Shown here in pieces: positions 17,685-26,369 of a stretch of 64,000 bases of DNA (position 1 is its first letter; each line of letters starts with the position of its first letter). This DNA is from Bacteroidota bacterium (GTDB lineage Bacteria > Bacteroidota > Bacteroidia > Bacteroidales > Lentimicrobiaceae). The notes beneath the pieces are model-generated. The model saw only the letters and a list, made by a program, of their open reading frames with translations. It was not told the origin of the DNA and did not search any database. The position numbers were made by a program, and so were the translations under genes. The stretch covers positions 1-64,000 of the forward strand of contig JAEYSM010000016.1 of the NCBI GenBank assembly GCA_023434665.1, written 5' to 3'.

Positions 17685-18828
17685 AATATATAGCTTATTC
17701 AATAATTCTAATCTGTGTGTTTTTATATGGCGACATAAGCCTCGTCTCAGATCGTGTCTTTTTTTTGGGTTTCTGAGTTATTTCCCATTTAATCATTTGA
17801 AGAAAAATAATAAAAATTATTTCTATCTTCTTTTGTTATTAGTTCCTTCCATTGCGCTAATAATTTTGAACTTTAGAATTAAAGAATCGCTTACAATTAA
17901 GCCTATATTATTATGGACAGGTGTTGTTATCTTAGGCACCTTACTAAGATTTTTATATGAGTCTATAAAGATTAAATTACTTTATAAGAAAGCTCTACTT
18001 ATAAGCTTTATCATGTTGTTAATAATTCCTTTATATAGAAAATTGGGAGAAGGTAACTATGCTGTTTTAGCTTCACTCAGTTATTTAATTGCAGGTTTCA
18101 TTACATTTAAGTCAGAAAACAAAATCTCTTTTATTTCTTTATTATTACTTTCTGGACCTTACTTTTTTGTTCATCTACTAGACGCTATCTTAAGTGATTC
18201 AATGGAAGGCTTTTTACTCATTTTACCAATATTTATATTTTCACTACTTTTAGTAACATTGATCTTCTTTACAAGTAATCAGGTAATATCTAAAAAGATA
18301 ATTTTGTTTCTTTTTGGTATTATAATATTTCCACTAATATGGATATTACAGGAAAACTATTCGAATTGGTTATACTCCAGAAACAACCGACCAATTTTTA
18401 AGAATCATATTCAGTTTATTACATCAACTGATAAGAAAATGATGGAATCTTCTTCAAAAAAAATAAGTGTTTTCCTTTTTACATCAGCTTATTGTGGTAA
18501 TTGTATAAAGGAGTATCCTTATTTTTCAAATTTAGCGAGAAAATATTCTTCTAACGATGACATTGGTTTCTACGGAACTTTCCTATGCTTTAAAGACATT
18601 GATACCTTATATTACAATAAATTAATAGAGCAAGAATTTGTATTTAAATGGGTGATGGCCAATGAAAGCTCAAAAGTCTTTAATAATCTCGGCGTAAACG
18701 GAGTGCCTGCCCTTTTGATACTTGATAGCGAAGATAATGTGTTGTACAATGGACATTGTTATATAAGACCATGGATTTTCATAAATTCTCCAGACTTAAT
18801 TCTTAATGAAGTTATTAATAAGCATTGA
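17681..18828 (+). CDS. Polytopic membrane protein with C-terminal thioredoxin fold, apparently frameshifted
   Basis: From the coupled ATG at 17681 translation gives about 31 hydrophobic residues and stops. One extra T in the run of eight at 17759-17766 would join this to the long frame ending at 18828. The joined product has about seven or eight transmembrane helices and then a thioredoxin/TlpA-like domain of about 120 residues with redox motif C-G-N-C in FTSAYCGNCIKEYP and a cis-Pro region NGVPALLILDSEDN. It would act on thiols or disulfides outside the membrane. The long frame also opens upstream from 17596, but that N-terminus overlaps the peptide gene and lacks membrane character. The shift may be a mutation, slippage or a sequence error. 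Confidence 0.6.
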
Positions 18829-18857
18829 ACGTTTTTTTTAAACTTCAATAGCTTTTT

Positions 18858-19061
18858 TCATAATTTCAGCATTTGCAGAAATGTCGTAGAACCAGAAAGT
18901 GAACTTGGTGTTACTGCAATAGCAGAAGTGCCAGAAACACTACTCCATATTTCAAGAATAATAATTACAGAGCCAGTAACCAGGCAAACTGAACTTAATT
19001 GGAGGGCTGCACGATTGCTGCCATATTCTTCAGCACTGGCAATTTTCATACGGCTTGACAT
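18858..19061 (-). pseudogene. Short orphan membrane-protein fragment
   Basis: A 67-codon minus-strand frame (open from a stop ten codons upstream) with a polar N-terminal stretch W-S-D-A-R-F-V-M-S-S-R-M-K and one hydrophobic helix (about residues 22-38), then a Ser/Thr-rich tail. The layout faintly recalls the first half of small SLATT-type two-helix effectors, an impression only. It has no start context or partner and may be a remnant or a chance frame. Confidence 0.2.
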
Positions 19062-19097
19062 GACAAACCTAGCATCAGACCACTCAATCTTTCAGGT

Positions 19098-20450
19098 TTA
19101 TTTGACTACTATTTTACCGCTTACAAAGGAGCCATTACTGATAACGCTATATGCATAAATACCTGGTTGGTAATTATTACAATCCCAAACAGTTTTTTCA
19201 CCTACGATATTTAATTCACAGCAGACAGCACCCATAGAATTGTAAATTATGATATTACCTGAGCGGATCCCGGGAATCTCAATTGTTACATTACCTGAGG
19301 CCGGGTTAGGATAAGCCTTCAGACTGAGCCCGGCCATTTCAGGGATAGCATTTAATACACCAAGTGAGTTAGTTTTAATCAGGAACGGTTTATAATTAGC
19401 CTGGAATTCCTCACCCCCTGTAATAATAAATCCATTATCACCGGCAATTTTAAGGTCCCAACCGGTTTGTTCATAATTGCCTAGGAGTTCTGTCCAAAGG
19501 CTATCACCATTCATTGAAAATGCATGAAGCATTATATGGCCCGACTGGGATCCGGTTACAGCACCACCCATAGCTACAACATTATTATCGTCAGTTATAA
19601 CGCATTTATAGAGTATGGCATTATTATAACCAAAAACTTCTTCTTTATATGCTAAAATAGTGCCGTCAGAAGTATACCTAATAAAGTAGATTGAATTATT
19701 GCTTAAATAACCTACAGGGTTCGCAACACTGATAAGTTCGTTTCCGAAATTTTTAGTGTCAATCACAACAAACGGATCGGTAATATTCAATGAGAATTCT
19801 ATTATATCATTAGAATTAGGAAGGAGTTTAAAGAAAGCAGTTTGCTCTAGAAATGGTTCGAAACTGTTTGAGTAACTCACTGTAACTATTACTTCATTAT
19901 TTTCAGTTAATGCAATTGATGTGCCATGACTCGTTGCTCCTCCAGAGAAATCAACATGGAATATATTTGAGCGCCAGATGCTGTCACCTGTATTCGCGTC
20001 AATCTTAAAGAGATAATTACCGGGGAAAGCATTACCGCATACCCATAAAATATTGTTTTTCACTATCATCTCCCTTTTTGTTGTGGAATACATCTTTGCC
20101 CATATAATGTTGCCATCCTTATCCAGTTTGAGCAGGTTTTCATTACCCAGCCGGGATCCAATGTAGATATTGCCCTGTTCATCTTCAGTACCCACAAGAT
20201 CCGTTAATCCCTGTATTCCCCGATCGTGATCCTTTGTCCAAAGAGTATCACCGTTAAGGTCTGTCTTAACCAGGCTCAGGTAATATTTATCCTTTAAACT
20301 GATCATCGCCATAAGGTAACCATCCTCCTGGCAGAAAACCAGGTCGGAAAAGGCAGAATTGTACATCTCATAAGTTCTTTCGAATGTTGTTTGGGCACTC
20401 AATGAGAGTACAAACATCAATGCTGTGATAGTGAGTAGAATTCTTTTCAT
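19098..20450 (-). CDS. T9SS type A sorting domain-containing beta-propeller-like protein
   Basis: A 450-residue exported protein. The signal peptide begins at the ATG at 20450 (Met-Lys-Arg-Ile) and ends near LSLSAQ; the frame upstream of that opens only at a TTG. The body (about 25-370) consists of repeated units of the form DxNGDTLWTK, DKDGNIIWAK, DANTGDSIW and NGDSLWTE, typical of PQQ-like or delta-60 propeller repeats. The C-terminal 75 residues form a T9SS type A sorting domain, with the LKAYPNPASGNVTIE strand and ending KIVVK. It is probably surface anchored or released; the ligand is unknown. Confidence 0.88.
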   Translation of the reverse strand: MKRILLTITALMFVLSLSAQTTFERTYEMYNSAFSDLVFCQEDGYLMAMISLKDKYYLSLVKTDLNGDTLWTKDHDRGIQGLTDLVGTEDEQGNIYIGSRLGNENLLKLDKDGNIIWAKMYSTTKREMIVKNNILWVCGNAFPGNYLFKIDANTGDSIWRSNIFHVDFSGGATSHGTSIALTENNEVIVTVSYSNSFEPFLEQTAFFKLLPNSNDIIEFSLNITDPFVVIDTKNFGNELISVANPVGYLSNNSIYFIRYTSDGTILAYKEEVFGYNNAILYKCVITDDNNVVAMGGAVTGSQSGHIMLHAFSMNGDSLWTELLGNYEQTGWDLKIAGDNGFIITGGEEFQANYKPFLIKTNSLGVLNAIPEMAGLSLKAYPNPASGNVTIEIPGIRSGNIIIYNSMGAVCCELNIVGEKTVWDCNNYQPGIYAYSVISNGSFVSGKIVVK

Positions 20451-20557
20451 AATGGTTAGGTTTATCAAACAAATTTAATCATCTCAAAGAAAATTCACAA
20501 GACCTTTTGAACTCCTTCTCGACTCTTTCTCGACTCCTGACCAATATGGCTGAATCC

Positions 20558-21907
20558 CTAAATTCGACTAAATGTCATACTTATCCTGGTTCCTTCTTGC
20601 TCTGAACTTTCCACATTATAAGGTACCTGATGTACTTCCAAGATCTTATGAACTAATGATAATCCAATTCCAAATCCACTTTTATATTTAGCGTTTGAGC
20701 CACGGGCAAAAGCATTGAATACCGTATTCAGCTGATTGCTTGGAATTCCAATTCCCGTATCAGAGATAGAGACCATAATATCTGTTTCTGAAATCACGAA
20801 GTCAACTAAAATATCGTTTTCTGAGAATTTGCAAGCATTCTCTATTAGGTTGTTAAAAGCAACATGGAGTAATCCGCTGTGGCCTAGAACAAGGAGATCG
20901 CTTTTATCATCCGGGTATTCTATTTTTGGTATTATGCGTCGCAGAGGAAATCGTTGTTTTACTTGTTTAATAGATTCAAAGATTATTTCATCAAGACGAA
21001 GGTCAACGAGCATTAATTCTTTATTTCTATTTAGATTAGCTAATTCGAGAAGGCTATTAACCAGATGATTTAGATTTCGGATGTCATCTGTTAATCTTTG
21101 AAGATGCATCTTGTATTCATGAGTTGTACGGTCTTTACTTAACAGATATTCAGATTCTATCAGCATAACGCTGAATGGTGTCCGTAATTCATGTGAAGCA
21201 TTGGATATGAAGTCTTCCTGATTGCGGAAAGCCATTTCAAGATCAGAAAGCATCGAGTTGAAGGTCATAGCCAATTGTGCAATTTCATCTTTACGATTTC
21301 CTTCATCAAGACGGGCATTTAATCGCAATGCATTGATATTCTTAATGCTGCCCACTAGTCGAGAAATAGGGGAGATGGCCCTTCGTGAAAATATATATGA
21401 TAAATACACAGAAAGTACTGCACTAATAATTATACTCCAAAAAAGGGTACCGCGGAGTTGAGATAGATTAATATGCCTTATTCTATCGTATCCTGCAGCA
21501 CAAACATAATAGGTTTTGTTTTTGAATTTATGGCGGTAGAATATTCCGTCTTTATCATTTAGTGTATAATAACTGATTGTTGATGAGGAGATTCTTTTTT
21601 TAAGTACTTCTGACGAGAGATATTCCAGCTTATTACTATATAGCACTTTAAAAGACGAATCAGTTAAAATGATCTCATCGCGTTCACCCCAGATAGTAGT
21701 GCGATGAATTTTTTTCAAAAGCACCGAATCAACTTCAACCACATCAATAAGGAGAATTGCTGTATTTTTCGCAAATTCTTCAAGGTTATCGCGATATTTG
21801 CTTATATGTGTCTGGTAGGAAAAATAGTAAACAAGACCGGCAAAGAATATGAGAATTGAAATAACTATTGTGGCAAATTGTAACGAGAGTTTAAGCTTGA
21901 TATTCAT
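20558..21907 (-). CDS. Two-component sensor histidine kinase
   Basis: A 449-residue inner-membrane kinase. Transmembrane helix 1 (about 9-30), a periplasmic sensor of about 120 residues and helix 2 (about 150-172) are followed by HAMP, HisKA with the phosphorylated His in NASHELRTPFSVM, and HATPase_c with NNLIENACKFSE, SISDTGIGIP and GFGIGLSLVHKI. The size and layout resemble CusS/CopS-type metal sensors and other OmpR-partner kinases. It starts 14 bases after the response regulator gene, which it follows in the same operon. Confidence 0.92.
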   Translation of the reverse strand: MNIKLKLSLQFATIVISILIFFAGLVYYFSYQTHISKYRDNLEEFAKNTAILLIDVVEVDSVLLKKIHRTTIWGERDEIILTDSSFKVLYSNKLEYLSSEVLKKRISSSTISYYTLNDKDGIFYRHKFKNKTYYVCAAGYDRIRHINLSQLRGTLFWSIIISAVLSVYLSYIFSRRAISPISRLVGSIKNINALRLNARLDEGNRKDEIAQLAMTFNSMLSDLEMAFRNQEDFISNASHELRTPFSVMLIESEYLLSKDRTTHEYKMHLQRLTDDIRNLNHLVNSLLELANLNRNKELMLVDLRLDEIIFESIKQVKQRFPLRRIIPKIEYPDDKSDLLVLGHSGLLHVAFNNLIENACKFSENDILVDFVISETDIMVSISDTGIGIPSNQLNTVFNAFARGSNAKYKSGFGIGLSLVHKILEVHQVPYNVESSEQEGTRISMTFSRI

Positions 21908-21921
21908 TGGATGAAATTTTT

Positions 21922-22611
21922 CTATAAAAGTGCGTCATTGCAATAAAAACCAAAGCCATATTTAGTGTGTATCAGCTTTGGTTCAAATCCTTTGTCTATT
22001 TTCCTCCTCACGTAATTAACATAAACATCAATGACATTAGTTCCCGGGTCAAAATCAAGACCCCAAACATTTTCTATGATAAACTCGCGTGAAAGTATTC
22101 TGCCTTTATTTTTCATCAGGAATTCCAACAATTGAAACTCTTTGGCAGTCAGGTCAATTTTTATCCCAGATCGTATTACAGTTTTACTTGATGTGTCAAG
22201 CTCCAGGTCAGCCACCCGCAGGGTGTAATTTTCGGAATACACTTCGGAACGACGGAGAAAAACATTTACACGAGCCAATAATTCTCTAAAATCAAAAGGT
22301 TTTGTCACATAATCATCGGCCCCGGCTGTAAAAGCTGTCAATTTGTTGTCGGGAGTACTTAATGCCGTGAGCATAATTATGGGAATATTAGTGTTAGTGC
22401 TTCTTATTTCTTTGCATAGATCATAGCCGTTAATGTAAGGTAAGTTAATATCGAGTATGATGAGATTATAAGACGCTTTGGCAGACATTTCTTTGCCTTC
22501 GTAACCATCCGAAGCAATATCAACAGTGAAACCATTTTCGTTGAATTGCTTTCTGAGAACGTCGGCCAGACGGTTTTCGTCTTCAATAATCAGTATGTTG
22601 GCTTTATTCAT
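21922..22611 (-). CDS. OmpR-family response regulator
   Basis: A 229-residue DNA-binding response regulator. The receiver has the acidic pair in IIEDENRLAD, phospho-acceptor Asp in IILDINLPY, Thr in MLTALS and Lys in VTKPFDF. The C-terminal winged helix (about 130-227) includes TAKEFQLLEFLMKN and VIDVYVNYVRRKID, the latter being the recognition-helix region. ATG 22611 was chosen over a TTG-led extension because it places the receiver at the N-terminus. It is the first gene of the pair with the kinase downstream. Targets are unknown; the divergent CDF transporter beyond a small ORF is a candidate. Confidence 0.93.
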   Translation of the reverse strand: MNKANILIIEDENRLADVLRKQFNENGFTVDIASDGYEGKEMSAKASYNLIILDINLPYINGYDLCKEIRSTNTNIPIIMLTALSTPDNKLTAFTAGADDYVTKPFDFRELLARVNVFLRRSEVYSENYTLRVADLELDTSSKTVIRSGIKIDLTAKEFQLLEFLMKNKGRILSREFIIENVWGLDFDPGTNVIDVYVNYVRRKIDKGFEPKLIHTKYGFGFYCNDALL

Positions 22612-22714
22612 ATGGGAGAAAAGATTGTATTTCAAACTTACAATAAAATAGTTCAGATGAATCAGCAAATGAAATTTCTAATGAGTTTCTAAATAATGAT
22701 TATTAGCTGCATAA

Positions 22715-22722
22715 TACTTTTG
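22715..22722 (+). promoter_or_regulatory. -7 promoter box (TACTTTTG) before a 31-residue ORF
   Basis: A perfect TAnnTTTG box, 16 bases upstream of the ATG at 22739. It supports transcription of the small ORF from the region between the regulator and the CDF gene. No matching -33 TTG is present at the preferred spacing. Confidence 0.45.
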
Positions 22723-22738
22723 CTTCAAAATTGAAGAT

Positions 22739-22834
22739 ATGGAACCAGTTAAGAAAAAAAATGTGGAGCTAAAGCTTATTTTATTGTTTGTTTCGGTAAT
22801 AGTGGCAATGATCATTATTAGTTTTTTGATTTAA
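22739..22834 (+). CDS. Putative 31-residue single-pass membrane peptide
   Basis: A very short frame with a charged N-terminus (MEPVKKKNVELK) and a single hydrophobic helix of about 19 residues ending S-F-L-I. The positive-inside pattern and the promoter box just upstream make it plausible as a real small membrane protein. No family is recognised. It lies between the divergent regulator and the CDF transporter. Confidence 0.4.
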   Translation: MEPVKKKNVELKLILLFVSVIVAMIIISFLI

Positions 22835-22919
22835 CGATTTTGGATAAGGTAAAAGTCTCAGGTAAATCGACGACAAGATAAACCTGTAATGAAATTTTTA
22901 GTTTAACATTCATTTGAAG

Positions 22920-22953
22920 TTGATCTAATGGTGGAACATTTTGATTAATTTTG
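22920..22953 (+). promoter_or_regulatory. Promoter upstream of the CDF transporter
   Basis: TAATTTTG (22946-22953) is a perfect -7 box 25 bases before the ATG at 22979; TTG at 22920-22922 lies 23 bases upstream of it, at the long end of the accepted spacing. Confidence 0.5.
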
Positions 22954-22978
22954 CTACTGGTGCATTGCAATTCAATTA

Positions 22979-23872
22979 ATGTCAAAAGCAACACATTATG
23001 CCTGGCTGTCAATTTTTGCTGCGGTTGTTACCATCAGCCTGAAATTAATAGCTTACTTTCTTACAGGATCAGTAGGATTGCTGTCAGATGCAATGGAGTC
23101 TTTCATAAATCTGGCAGGAGCCTTAATTGCACTCTGGATGTTAACTATAGCCTTGCGTCCTGCTGATGAAGATCACGTTTATGGTCATTCTAAAGCTGAA
23201 TACTTTTCGAGTGGAATTGAAGGATTATTAATTTTTATAGCGGCCATTTTTATTGGTTATGCCGCCATTGAACGACTTTTAAATCCACAACCATTAGAAA
23301 AAGCCGGATTGGGAATTCTGGTTACTGTTATTGCTTCACTAGTCAATCTTATTGTTTCCTTAGTACTTACCAAAGCGAGTAAACGATTTAATTCAATTAC
23401 ACTTGAGGCCGATGCAAAGCATTTAATGACGGATGTGTGGACATCAGCAGGTGTAATAATCGGTGTTGGAGCAGTAGTCGTAACCGGGTGGTACTCACTG
23501 GATCCGATTATAGCATTGGTTGTCGCAGCAAATATCATCTGGACAGGATATTCAATTATAAGGAAGTCGGTTTCAGGTTTGATGGATAAAGCCTTACCAA
23601 CAGAAGAACAAGAGAGAATTTTAGAAAAGCTCAATTCGTATAAGAATGAAAACATTGAATTTCATGAAATTCTTACCAGACAAGCAGGCGCAAAGCAGTT
23701 TTTGTCTTTCCATGTTTTAGTACCCGGAGCATGGACTGTTCAGGAGGGACATCATCTACTTGAAGAGATTGAAGCTGACTTAACTAATACATTCCCTAAT
23801 ATCGTTATTATTACTCATCTTGAGCCTTTAGAGGATCCTGCCTCATACAGAGATATTACTTTAAGATTGTAA
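22979..23872 (+). CDS. Cation diffusion facilitator (CDF) family transporter
   Basis: A 297-residue inner-membrane metal/proton antiporter, probably exporting Zn2+, Fe2+ or another divalent cation. About six helices span residues 8-205, with helix 2 metal-site region SVGLLSDAMESFINLAG, a His/Asp-rich loop DEDHVYGHSKAEYFS and helix 5 DAKHLMTDVWTSAGV. The cytosolic C-terminal domain (about 210-297) has the usual HEILTRQAG and HHLLEEIEADL segments, ending ITHLEP. The second helix has Asn where many CDF proteins have a second Asp. It is monocistronic. Confidence 0.92.
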   Translation: MSKATHYAWLSIFAAVVTISLKLIAYFLTGSVGLLSDAMESFINLAGALIALWMLTIALRPADEDHVYGHSKAEYFSSGIEGLLIFIAAIFIGYAAIERLLNPQPLEKAGLGILVTVIASLVNLIVSLVLTKASKRFNSITLEADAKHLMTDVWTSAGVIIGVGAVVVTGWYSLDPIIALVVAANIIWTGYSIIRKSVSGLMDKALPTEEQERILEKLNSYKNENIEFHEILTRQAGAKQFLSFHVLVPGAWTVQEGHHLLEEIEADLTNTFPNIVIITHLEPLEDPASYRDITLRL

Positions 23873-23924
23873 TCTGGAGAAAGTACATCCCTGGCAGCGG
23901 GTGATGATCCCCAAAAATGGCTCA

Positions 23925-24272
23925 TTAAGAAACCTGAGAGGAAAAATGCCATATCCCGAAATCAACTATTATGGCAAATATTATAATCAGATTGGGAATA
24001 GTACCAAACATGGTATCTTTCCAGTGTTTTATAATTAGTAGTTGAGAGATAATCACTGCAATAGTACCTACAATCCACCAATAATTATTCTCAGTAAACA
24101 ACATGAAAGCCATTGTTTCGAATAATATGAATGCAAATAGCCATGCCAGGCCAAAAGGAGGGGATACAGGTTCCTGATAGTTTTTCCCTTGCATTAAATT
24201 AAATCCTCTAAGGAATCCTATCAAATGCACCAGTCCATGCGCAGCTACAAGAGCAATTACAAGAGTTTTCAT
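23925..24272 (-). CDS. Small four-helix membrane protein of unknown function
   Basis: A 115-residue inner-membrane protein with four hydrophobic helices (about 4-22, 43-60, 66-83, 90-110). The first helix contains His residues in AAHGLVHLIGFLRGF, and a P-P-F-G-L-A-W motif opens the second. Similar small proteins occur widely in Bacteroidota and Actinobacteria but have no assigned role as far as I know. It is convergent with the CDF gene, with 52 bases between. Confidence 0.7.
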   Translation of the reverse strand: MKTLVIALVAAHGLVHLIGFLRGFNLMQGKNYQEPVSPPFGLAWLFAFILFETMAFMLFTENNYWWIVGTIAVIISQLLIIKHWKDTMFGTIPNLIIIFAIIVDFGIWHFSSQVS

Positions 24273-24422
24273 AGACAGGATGTTAATAACCTACAATATT
24301 GCAACAATAATATTAGCCGTACAGTTCAATAGTTATAGTTTGCCAGAAGTGAATTTATGTAATTTCTCTCAGTGAATGCTGCTTGATTTTCTTATTTTTA
24401 CCTTTTATAAACATCAATTAAT

Positions 24423-25658
24423 ATGAGCGAACTGATTAACAATTCAAAGTATAGAAAAGAGAAATTAAAAGAACTGATACTTAAGCTCCATGAAGGAGAA
24501 AACCCTGATGCAGTCAGAAAAGAGCTTATTGATACACTACAACAAATCCCTTATGGAGAAGTTGTCGAGGTAGAACAGGAATTAATTAAAGAAGGACTTC
24601 CGGAAACTGAAGTATTGCGCTTGTGTGATATTCATGGAGAAGTTCTGGAAGGACATATAGATTTGTCAGGTGCCAGACAGGTACCTGAAGGTCATCCGGT
24701 TGATGTATTTGTACAAGAAAATAAAGAATTGGCCGGTTTAGCAAAGAAAACCGATGCTATTATTGATGCACTTCAGTATATAAGTGATCATGAGTTTACA
24801 AGGTACAGAATGCAATTGCGTCAGAGTTTCAATAACCTGATGGACGTTGATAAACATTATAAACGTAAAGAATATCTGGTATTCCCATACCTTGAAAAGA
24901 ATGATATTACAGGACCTCCGAAGGTAATGTGGGGCAAACATGATGAGATTCGTGAGCAGCTGAAAGGTGCAATCGAGTTACTTAAAGATGAAAATATTAC
25001 GCGACAAGATATTATTGATGCAAAGGAACTATTATTCAAACCTGTTCTTAAGGCTATGATTGATATGACAAAGAAGGAAGAAGAAATTCTTTTCCCGATG
25101 TGTTTGGATACGTTGACAACTGAAGACTGGTGGCATGTTCATCAGCAAACTCTGGAATTTGGTTTTTCACTATTTGATCCTAAAGTAGAGTGGCGTCCTG
25201 AGGGGATTCAGTCGGAAGGGTACAGTAATACTGGTATAAAAAATGAAAGCGGCCATGTTCAGTTACCTTCAGGTAGTTTTGATGCTGAGGAAATTATGGC
25301 AATTTTGAATAGTGTTCCATTCGATATGACTTTCGTGGATAGGAACGACAAGGTTAAGTATTTTACACAGGGAAAAGAAAGAATTTTTGCACGAAGTCGC
25401 TCTATCATCAATAGAGACGTTCGTCTTTGCCATCCTCCCGGAAGTGTACATATTATTGAAAAAATACTGGAGGATTTTAAATCAGGCAGAGCCTCTCATG
25501 CTCCATTCTGGATTCAGATGCATGGTAAATTTATCCATATTGAATACTTTGCTATGCGGAATGAGAAAGGGGAATATCTTGGGACTCTGGAGGTTTCGCA
25601 AGATTTGACAGAATTGAGAAATCTAGAAGGCGAACAACGAATTTTATCTTACGAATAA
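24423..25658 (+). CDS. DUF438 domain protein with hemerythrin-like and PAS domains
   Basis: A 411-residue cytosolic protein. Domains in order: DUF438 (about 8-75), a hemerythrin-like four-helix HHE domain (about 95-240; His/Glu ligands visible in YISDHE, DKHYKRKE, GKHDEIRE and KKEEEILF) and a C-terminal PAS domain (about 295-400; AILNSVPFDMTFVDRNDKVKYF). A di-iron O2 or NO sensor coupled to PAS signalling is the likely theme, inferred from domains. The next gene, for a DUF1858/DUF2249 protein, begins 57 bases later and often accompanies DUF438, so they are probably an operon. Confidence 0.9.
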   Translation: MSELINNSKYRKEKLKELILKLHEGENPDAVRKELIDTLQQIPYGEVVEVEQELIKEGLPETEVLRLCDIHGEVLEGHIDLSGARQVPEGHPVDVFVQENKELAGLAKKTDAIIDALQYISDHEFTRYRMQLRQSFNNLMDVDKHYKRKEYLVFPYLEKNDITGPPKVMWGKHDEIREQLKGAIELLKDENITRQDIIDAKELLFKPVLKAMIDMTKKEEEILFPMCLDTLTTEDWWHVHQQTLEFGFSLFDPKVEWRPEGIQSEGYSNTGIKNESGHVQLPSGSFDAEEIMAILNSVPFDMTFVDRNDKVKYFTQGKERIFARSRSIINRDVRLCHPPGSVHIIEKILEDFKSGRASHAPFWIQMHGKFIHIEYFAMRNEKGEYLGTLEVSQDLTELRNLEGEQRILSYE

Positions 25659-25715
25659 TCATTATAATATACAACCCAAAGCACGCGTTCATTTTAATTG
25701 TTGAAAAATTGCTAT

Positions 25716-26234
25716 ATGGAAAAGTTAATAATTACACCCAAAACTAAAATATATGATCTGCTCGAAGCCTTTCCTGAACTTGAAGATACACTTTTAAATG
25801 CGGCTCCGGCTTTTCAGAAACTTAAAAATCCGGCTTTGAGAAAAACCATAACCCGGATAACAAATATTAGCCAGACAGCCACTATCGGTGGTTTGAATGT
25901 TGAAGACCTTGTTAATCGTTTGAGGGCTCAGGCTGGACAAGGAAATCTTGTCGGGATTGAAGATTCAGGCAACAAATATATAACTGAACAGCCATCATGG
26001 TTTAGTTTAGAAAAAGTTGTACGAACAATAGATATACGTGAAATGCTGAATCGTGGTGAACAACCTGTTCATGTTGTTTTGTCAGCTATAAAAGAGCTCG
26101 ATAATGATGAGATACTGGAGATTCTGGCACCTTTTATCCCCGCTCCTTTATTAGATAAATCAATGAGTCTTGAGTATAAACACTGGCTCGATAATGAGGG
26201 CCAGAAAGAGTACAGGATATATTTTTCAAAGTAG
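25716..26234 (+). CDS. DUF1858 / DUF2249 domain-containing protein
   Basis: A 172-residue soluble protein. The N-terminal half matches DUF1858 (ITPKTKIYDLLEAFPELED then a LKNPALRKTITRITNISQ core and a helical GGLNVEDLVNRLR). The C-terminal half has a DUF2249-like fold (VRTIDIREMLNRGEQPVHVV, LAPFIPAPLLDKSM). These domains occur with hemerythrin and nitrogen-oxide or cytochrome-related genes, consistent with the DUF438 gene upstream. The frame opens at a TTG, and ATG 25716 was chosen. Confidence 0.85.
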   Translation: MEKLIITPKTKIYDLLEAFPELEDTLLNAAPAFQKLKNPALRKTITRITNISQTATIGGLNVEDLVNRLRAQAGQGNLVGIEDSGNKYITEQPSWFSLEKVVRTIDIREMLNRGEQPVHVVLSAIKELDNDEILEILAPFIPAPLLDKSMSLEYKHWLDNEGQKEYRIYFSK

Positions 26235-26369
26235 GCAATCATTACGTTTTCAAATTTTTTATCTGGCAATAGGCTAAAAGTGTTTTTTGATGTTACATTA
26301 TTATCTGAAGTAAAAACTCAGATGATAAAGTTTAGTAATTAATTTTTTATAAACTAAAAACAAAGTAAC

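Larger units (their letters stand above)
16862..19060. mobile_element. Putative decayed integrative element next to tRNA-Met
   Basis: Starting at the 3' end of tRNA-Met the sequence holds a hairpin (16961-17002), a truncated tyrosine integrase (17079-17399), an AT-rich stretch with a TA run near 17456-17468, a cysteine-containing peptide gene, a frameshifted membrane thioredoxin gene, and a short orphan membrane-protein fragment. Core genes resume at 19098. No second copy of the tRNA 3' end was found by eye, so the right boundary is arbitrary. Boundary and mobility are inferences from the integrase remnant and composition. Confidence 0.45.

Noticed and set aside
16862..19100. Search for a duplicated tRNA-Met 3' end (attR)
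   Set aside because: No stretch of more than about ten bases matching the tRNA 3' end was found by eye on the plus strand, so no attachment site is called.
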